A DNA stretch of 10,265 nucleotides. It comes from Simkania negevensis (GTDB taxonomy: Bacteria; Chlamydiota; Chlamydiia; Chlamydiales; Simkaniaceae). Position numbers and translations under genes: made by a program. Under the pieces are notes generated by a model. That model saw nothing but the letters and a program-made list of their open reading frames with translations, did no database searches and was not told the DNA's origin. This document shows positions 6,071 through 10,265 of this stretch, piece after piece. Position 1 is the first letter of the stretch, and each line of letters opens with the position of its first letter. The stretch spans positions 1 to 10,265 of the forward strand of contig JACPWA010000101.1 of the NCBI GenBank assembly GCA_016191565.1, given 5' to 3'.

Positions 6071-8748
6071 TCTCCCCAATTATTGCCAATGGCGATATTT
6101 ACTGTGAGAGGGACAGAGAGGTTAACGACTTGCTCCATTTCTTCTTTTACGATTTTTTCTACTTTTACTGTATTTTTTTTGGGAAGTTCAAAAAGGAGCT
6201 CGTCATGGATCTGCAGAACCATATGGGCAGTCTCTTGCTCTCTTTTTAACCTATTTGCTATCTGAATCATAGCGATTTTAATGATATCTGCTTGACTGCC
6301 TTGGAGAGGAGTATTCACAGCAAGCCTTTCTGCTGCAGAGCGGATCATCGCATTCGGGCTTAAAATCTCTGGAATAGGGCGCTGTCTTCCCATCATGGTG
6401 ACCGCCATTTTAGTTTTTTGGGCAGTTTCTTTGCATGCTTCAAGGAAAAATTTAACTTTAGGATAGTTCTCAAAATAAGTTTTAATAAATTGTGCTGCCT
6501 CTTTGAAGTCGATATTGAGTCCTTGAGAAAGGCCGTAGGCCTGTTGGCCATAAAGAATTCCAAAATTTACTGCTTTTGCTTGCGCCCGCATGTGTGGAGT
6601 GACCTCCTGCAGGGGGATCTGAAAAACAGTTGCAGCAGTAGAAGCATGAATGTCTTCATTTTTCTTAAAAGCAGCAATCAGTTTTGGGTCTTGACTGAAA
6701 TGAGCAAGAAGACGCAGCTCAATTTGGGAATAGTCAGCAGCGAGATAGCACCACTCTTTTTGATCTGGTTTAAAGGCCTCTCTGATTTTTTTCCCTTCGG
6801 GGGATCGGATCGGGATATTTTGTAGGTTTGGATCTTGGGAGGAAAGGCGACCTGTTGCGGCAACCGATTGGTTGAAGGTACAATGAATCCGATGGGTTTT
6901 TGGGTTGATCTGCTGAGGAAGGGCATTGACATAGGTAGAGCGAAGCTTATCAAGGGTGCGATAGAGAAGGATCTCTTGTGCAATCGGATACTTGCTAGAG
7001 AGCGACTCTAAAATATCGGCCCTAGTGCTTTTCTTTTTTCCTCCTGATGGGATTTTTAGTTTTTCGAATAAAATATGGCTGAGCTGTTTAGGAGAATTGA
7101 GATTGAAAGACTCACCAGCAAGCTCATAGATTTTTTCTTCTATTTTTTTAATCTTTTGGGATAAGTCATGGGACATTTTTTTTAATTGATCTTGATCAAC
7201 ATAGATTCCGAAGCGCTCCATCTCAAAAAGGACAGGAAGGAGGGGAATTTCGATCTCTTTGAAAATTTTCATCAGGTTTCTTTCTTCAAGTTCTTTGCTA
7301 AAAAGGATTTTTAAACGAGTTGTATAATCGACATCTTCGCAACAATAGGCGCCCACTTTTTCAATCGGGACATCGAACATCGACTTTTCATTTTTTCCAC
7401 TGCCGATCAAATCTTTGATCGGGATCTTGATTTTGCCAAATTTCTCTAAGGTAACCTGATCGAGGTTATGCCGATTGTTTTGAGGATTTAAAAGATAGGA
7501 AGCAAGCATGGTATCAAAACTGATATTTTTGAGTGTAATCCCATGGTTTAAAAGGATATGAGCATCATACTTGATATTATGTCCAAAAAAATGGATCTTC
7601 TCATCTTCTATAAGAGGCTGTATTTTCTGAATCACCTTCTCTAGCCCTAGATGGCCATTAGTGGGAATATACCACCCTTTGCCTGCCTCTTTGCATAGTC
7701 CGATTCCCACGAGCCTTGCCTGCATAGGAGAAAGGAGAGAGGTTTCTGTATCGACACAGAGCTCTTTTGCTCCTTTTAGTTCTTTAAGTAGCGCTTCTAG
7801 CTTTTCATCATCATCGACGATTTGATAATCTACTTCTTCTTCCACATGTTTCCCGCCTGCGGCAGGAGAGGAGAAAGATTCTTTTTCTGTAAAGCCTTCT
7901 CCCAGATCTTTTAATAGAGAGGAAAAATTCATCTCCTGGTAAAGGTGGTGCAGTTTTTCAAAATCAGCTTTTTTTAGTTCAAAAAAGCTCTCCTCCTTAG
8001 GAAAGGGGATATCAAAAATCAGCTGAGCTAGCTTTTGGCTTAAAAAGGCATCCTCTTTGTATGCTTTTAATTTTTCCACCCATTTTATATTTTTTATTTT
8101 ATCGAGCGATTGATAGAGGTTTTCTAAACTTTCGAATTCCTCTAAAAGAGCTACGGCAGTTTTAGGGCCGAAACCAGGGATTCCGGGGATATTATCAGAA
8201 GCATCTCCCATAATGGCGAGATAATCGACTATTTGCTCGGGGGTAACTCCATAAATCTCTTGTACCTTGTTCTTATCAATAAGGAGATTCTCTTTGTGGA
8301 CATTAATCATCTTGACATCATCGGAAATAAGTTGGCAAAAATCCTTGTCGCTGGAGCAAATGAAAACTTCCACCCCTTTCTTCTCCGCCCATTTAGCAAT
8401 GGCTCCAATGAGGTCGTCTGCTTCTACTCCTGTCTCGGAAAGGAAAGGAATTCCTGCATACTCACAAAAATGAAGAGCGTGTTCCAGTTGCAAGACAAGG
8501 TCTTCAGGCATCCCTTTGCGATGACTTTTATATTCTTCATGCATTTTCAAGCGGACGGCCTTATTATTAGGGCCGTCGAATACACAGATAAGATGCTCAG
8601 GATGAAAATCTTTAATCACCTTTTGTACAGAGCGGATAAAACCGAAGAGGGCATTTGTGGAATCCCCTTTTGCATTGGTCATCTGCTGAATGGCGTAATA
8701 GGAACGGAAAAGATAACCAATGGCGTCTAGGAGATACAGTTTTTTCAT
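6064..8748 (-). CDS. polA: DNA polymerase I
   Basis: Repair and Okazaki-fragment-processing polymerase, 894 residues, with all three catalytic domains apparently active. The 5' nuclease domain (1-290) has VFDGP (56-60), EADD (109-112), SSDKDF (132-137) and GDASDNIPG with the helix-hairpin-helix (181-205). The 3'-5' exonuclease (about 305-490) retains DTE with D333 and E335, KYD with D395, and YCCED with Y468 and D472, so proofreading should be intact. The polymerase domain has motif A with D672 (ADYSQIELR), the O-helix R721, K725, F729 and Y733, and motif C HDE at 848-850. F729 is at the E. coli F762 position. The ATG lies one base after the sppA stop with no visible Shine-Dalgarno sequence, which suggests translational coupling. 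The stop overlaps coaE. Confidence 0.98.
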   Translation of the reverse strand: MKKLYLLDAIGYLFRSYYAIQQMTNAKGDSTNALFGFIRSVQKVIKDFHPEHLICVFDGPNNKAVRLKMHEEYKSHRKGMPEDLVLQLEHALHFCEYAGIPFLSETGVEADDLIGAIAKWAEKKGVEVFICSSDKDFCQLISDDVKMINVHKENLLIDKNKVQEIYGVTPEQIVDYLAIMGDASDNIPGIPGFGPKTAVALLEEFESLENLYQSLDKIKNIKWVEKLKAYKEDAFLSQKLAQLIFDIPFPKEESFFELKKADFEKLHHLYQEMNFSSLLKDLGEGFTEKESFSSPAAGGKHVEEEVDYQIVDDDEKLEALLKELKGAKELCVDTETSLLSPMQARLVGIGLCKEAGKGWYIPTNGHLGLEKVIQKIQPLIEDEKIHFFGHNIKYDAHILLNHGITLKNISFDTMLASYLLNPQNNRHNLDQVTLEKFGKIKIPIKDLIGSGKNEKSMFDVPIEKVGAYCCEDVDYTTRLKILFSKELEERNLMKIFKEIEIPLLPVLFEMERFGIYVDQDQLKKMSHDLSQKIKKIEEKIYELAGESFNLNSPKQLSHILFEKLKIPSGGKKKSTRADILESLSSKYPIAQEILLYRTLDKLRSTYVNALPQQINPKTHRIHCTFNQSVAATGRLSSQDPNLQNIPIRSPEGKKIREAFKPDQKEWCYLAADYSQIELRLLAHFSQDPKLIAAFKKNEDIHASTAATVFQIPLQEVTPHMRAQAKAVNFGILYGQQAYGLSQGLNIDFKEAAQFIKTYFENYPKVKFFLEACKETAQKTKMAVTMMGRQRPIPEILSPNAMIRSAAERLAVNTPLQGSQADIIKIAMIQIANRLKREQETAHMVLQIHDELLFELPKKNTVKVEKIVKEEMEQVVNLSVPLTVNIAIGNNWGEC

Positions 8749-8749
8749 T

Positions 8750-9802
8750 TTATTGATGCATATGCAGCCCTGGAAGATAGAGGTAAAGGGGACGGCTTAA
8801 AAGCTCAGGAGGGAAATCTCCGGGAAGGGAGATTTCATGCCTGAGTTTCCCTGAGAGAATAGGAGCTCTCCCTTCAATCAACTCTGAAAGGACCGGATGC
8901 AATACCTTAAGTTCTATTACCTGATAAGAACCTTCTATCCCTGCTTGCTTTACTAAATCAGCAAGTGCCTTGGAATAAGAGCTATTGCCATCATCAATAT
9001 ACCCTAGTTCTGCTGCTTTTGGAGGGGCAAAGACATGAGCGCCGTAGTCATTGATGAGTTTATCCTTATCAAGTCGAGGGCGAGCTTGTGTTACAACATC
9101 GACAAAGCGATGATAGTCATAATCGATTAGATCCTGCAGCGGCGCATCCTCGTTCGGCTTCCAAGGACGGAAGGGGCTGAGCATATCTTTATCTTTTCCT
9201 CTAGTAAGTGTGAGTGTCTTTACTCCATATTGCTGCATTAAATCAGCAAAGTTAAAAGCCGGTCCCATGATTACGCCGACAGAACCGATGATCCCAACAG
9301 GAGAGGAATAGATTTTATCTGCAGCAGCAGAGATGTAGATTCCTCCTGAAGCGCAGAGCCCATCGATAAACATATAAATAGGAACTTTATATTTTTCTTT
9401 ATACTCAAGAAGACTCGTATACATGTTGTTTGCATCATCTGCTCCCCCGCCTGGAGTATTCATATGGAGGAAGATCGCTTTGACCCGATTTTTTAAAGGG
9501 GCTGCTTGAGAATCGAGCAATTGTGCTTCAAGGGTTTTGGAAGAGAGATCCTTGGAGCCAATCACACCGTGAATATTGATTCTAAGAACAACAGGGGCAG
9601 AATCGGATAGGAGCTCTCGGTTGCCATTTGCATCAGGGGCAATGATCAGACTTGTTTTATCTGCTACCGTGACGGGGGAAGAAAGGGAAAAAAAACTGAG
9701 GGTAATGAGAACAAAGGCAACTGCTATGCCTAAGACCGCAGTTAGGCTACTAAAAAAGATTCTAAGAGCACTAGAAAAAATCGATTCACGAGTAACGTTC
9801 AT
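8750..9802 (-). CDS. sppA: Signal peptide peptidase SppA/SohB-type serine protease (S49)
   Basis: Membrane-anchored protease of family S49, which degrades leftover signal peptides and membrane protein fragments. The 350-residue product has one N-terminal transmembrane helix (about 13-42). A single S49 domain follows, with HMNTPGGGADD near 113-123, catalytic serine S152 in CASGGIYIS (150-158), the IGSVGV strand (172-177), and the Ser/Lys-dyad lysine K205 in GKDKDMLSP (202-210). Single-domain size separates it from the tandem-domain E. coli SppA (about 618). The catalytic part should face the periplasm. AGGAA lies 6 bases before the ATG. It is first in the block sppA-polA-coaE-rho and corresponds by order to the gene called sohB in C. 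trachomatis. Assigning the lysine relies on alignment to E. coli K209. Confidence 0.92.
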   Translation of the reverse strand: MNVTRESIFSSALRIFFSSLTAVLGIAVAFVLITLSFFSLSSPVTVADKTSLIIAPDANGNRELLSDSAPVVLRINIHGVIGSKDLSSKTLEAQLLDSQAAPLKNRVKAIFLHMNTPGGGADDANNMYTSLLEYKEKYKVPIYMFIDGLCASGGIYISAAADKIYSSPVGIIGSVGVIMGPAFNFADLMQQYGVKTLTLTRGKDKDMLSPFRPWKPNEDAPLQDLIDYDYHRFVDVVTQARPRLDKDKLINDYGAHVFAPPKAAELGYIDDGNSSYSKALADLVKQAGIEGSYQVIELKVLHPVLSELIEGRAPILSGKLRHEISLPGDFPPELLSRPLYLYLPGLHMHQ

Positions 9803-9840
9803 AAAAAGTTCCTAGAGTAAAAATTAAATAGAATATTCAC

Positions 9841-9870
9841 ATGTTATCGGATAATAAATTATGTGGTCAA
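9841..9870 (-). promoter_or_regulatory. Candidate housekeeping promoter for sppA-polA-coaE-rho
   Basis: On the minus strand TTGACC (9865-9870) is followed after 18 bases by TAACAT (9841-9846), a fair sigma-70/sigma-66 type pair. It would start transcription about 30 bases before the sppA ATG. The -35 box overlaps the TGA stop of the symporter gene. It is the only good pair in this gap. Confidence 0.42.
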
Positions 9871-10265
9871 ACGTTATTTCCCTTTGGAAGATAGAAGACT
9901 CCTTCTTCTTTAGCCTCTTGATCAACAAGAGCAGTAACACAACTATCAGACCATACATTAAGTGCCGTTTCCACCATGTCGAAGAAAGGATAAAGGGGAA
10001 GAATAAGTCCCATGGTCTTTAGAGAGACTCCCATTCCAGCTAAAAGAGCGCTTGTTAAAAAATAGCATCCCATAGGCACCGCTGCGTTTCCAATAGCAGC
10101 GAGTGTGGCCATAAAAATCCAAAAAGTAGCTCCGAGCATCGAATAATAAAGCCCTTCTTGGTGAGAGACAAAAAGAAAAGTGATCAAGATAAAAGCTGCG
10201 CAGCCATTCATATTGATAATTGAGCAAAGAGGAAGGGTGAGTCTAGAGACTTTATCAGAAATCCC
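9867..10265 (-). CDS. Dicarboxylate/amino acid:cation symporter (DAACS/SDF family), C-terminal part
   Basis: Secondary transporter of the GltPh/glutamate-transporter family in the inner membrane. Only the last 132 residues are in the window; the reading frame stays open to position 10265 and the start lies outside. Visible parts in order are VSRLTLPLCSIINMNGCAAF (TM7, NMDGT motif region), a hydrophobic segment, the HP2 hairpin AAIGNAAVPMGCYFLTSALL, and TM8 with FFDMVETALNVWSD. Family membership is clear, but key ligand positions differ from acidic amino acid transporters: NMDGT reads NMNGC, and the GltPh R397 position is Glu (codon 9969-9971), while the D394, N401 and D405 equivalents are kept. 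The substrate is therefore probably not glutamate or aspartate. It lies upstream of sppA on the same strand, with a 64-base gap. Confidence 0.87.
   Translation of the reverse strand, partial: GISDKVSRLTLPLCSIINMNGCAAFILITFLFVSHQEGLYYSMLGATFWIFMATLAAIGNAAVPMGCYFLTSALLAGMGVSLKTMGLILPLYPFFDMVETALNVWSDSCVTALVDQEAKEEGVFYLPKGNNV

Noticed and set aside
6071..6079. TTG start for coaE, adding three residues
   Set aside because: It has no Shine-Dalgarno sequence. The ATG at 6068-6070 fits the conserved N-terminus and the stop-start overlap with polA better.
8233..8730. Plus-strand open frame of 165 codons opposite polA
   Set aside because: It lies wholly antisense to the conserved 5' nuclease domain of polA and has no motifs. 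The other opposite-strand frames in rho, polA, sppA and the glycosyltransferase fail for the same reason.
8757..8766. TGCATATGCA palindrome at the end of sppA as an operator
   Set aside because: It is only 10 bases, lies within sppA codons, and has no matching copy in the promoter region of the block. Chance is sufficient.

Overview
The window (about 40% GC by eye) most likely comes from a member of the Chlamydiota, probably an environmental amoeba- or arthropod-associated lineage rather than Chlamydia itself. The main reason is the tight minus-strand block sppA-polA-coaE-rho. From memory, this matches the order rho-yacE-polA-sohB (CT491 to CT494) in Chlamydia trachomatis. An unrecognised secreted protein, a degraded glycosyltransferase and palindromic repeats fit a larger, less reduced genome. 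Assignment to genus is not possible from this window.

Layout. Positions 39-1013 (minus) encode a short class I mannose-6-phosphate isomerase. Positions 1014-1347 hold no gene but contain a 165-bp near-palindromic element (1113-1277) next to a decayed end of a related element. Positions 1348-2325 (plus) encode a secreted protein of unknown function. Positions 2326-2602 hold a possible terminator and a second 165-bp palindrome (2440-2604) of the same family. Positions 2603-3733 (minus) encode a MurG/MGDG-synthase-like glycosyltransferase whose N-terminus looks shortened and whose stop codon is formed at the repeat junction. Positions 3734-4054 are very AT-rich with no gene. Positions 4055-9802 (minus) are the housekeeping block, transcribed in the order sppA, polA, coaE, rho, with gaps or overlaps of -7 to +21 bases. 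Positions 9867-10265 (minus) are the C-terminal part of a dicarboxylate/amino-acid:cation symporter that runs off the right edge.

How it works together. The sppA-polA-coaE-rho block is an operon of unrelated housekeeping functions: membrane protein quality control, DNA repair and replication, CoA synthesis, and transcription termination. One promoter candidate lies in front of sppA. The left 3.7 kb is accessory. There the repeat elements sit in both intergenic gaps around the orphan secreted gene and have altered at least one gene end.

The most unusual content is the palindromic element family. It has fixed length, full-length hairpin symmetry, diverged but internally matched ends, TA-flanked junctions, and insertion directly against older copies. 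I saw no defence system, CRISPR array, RNA gene or large mobile element.
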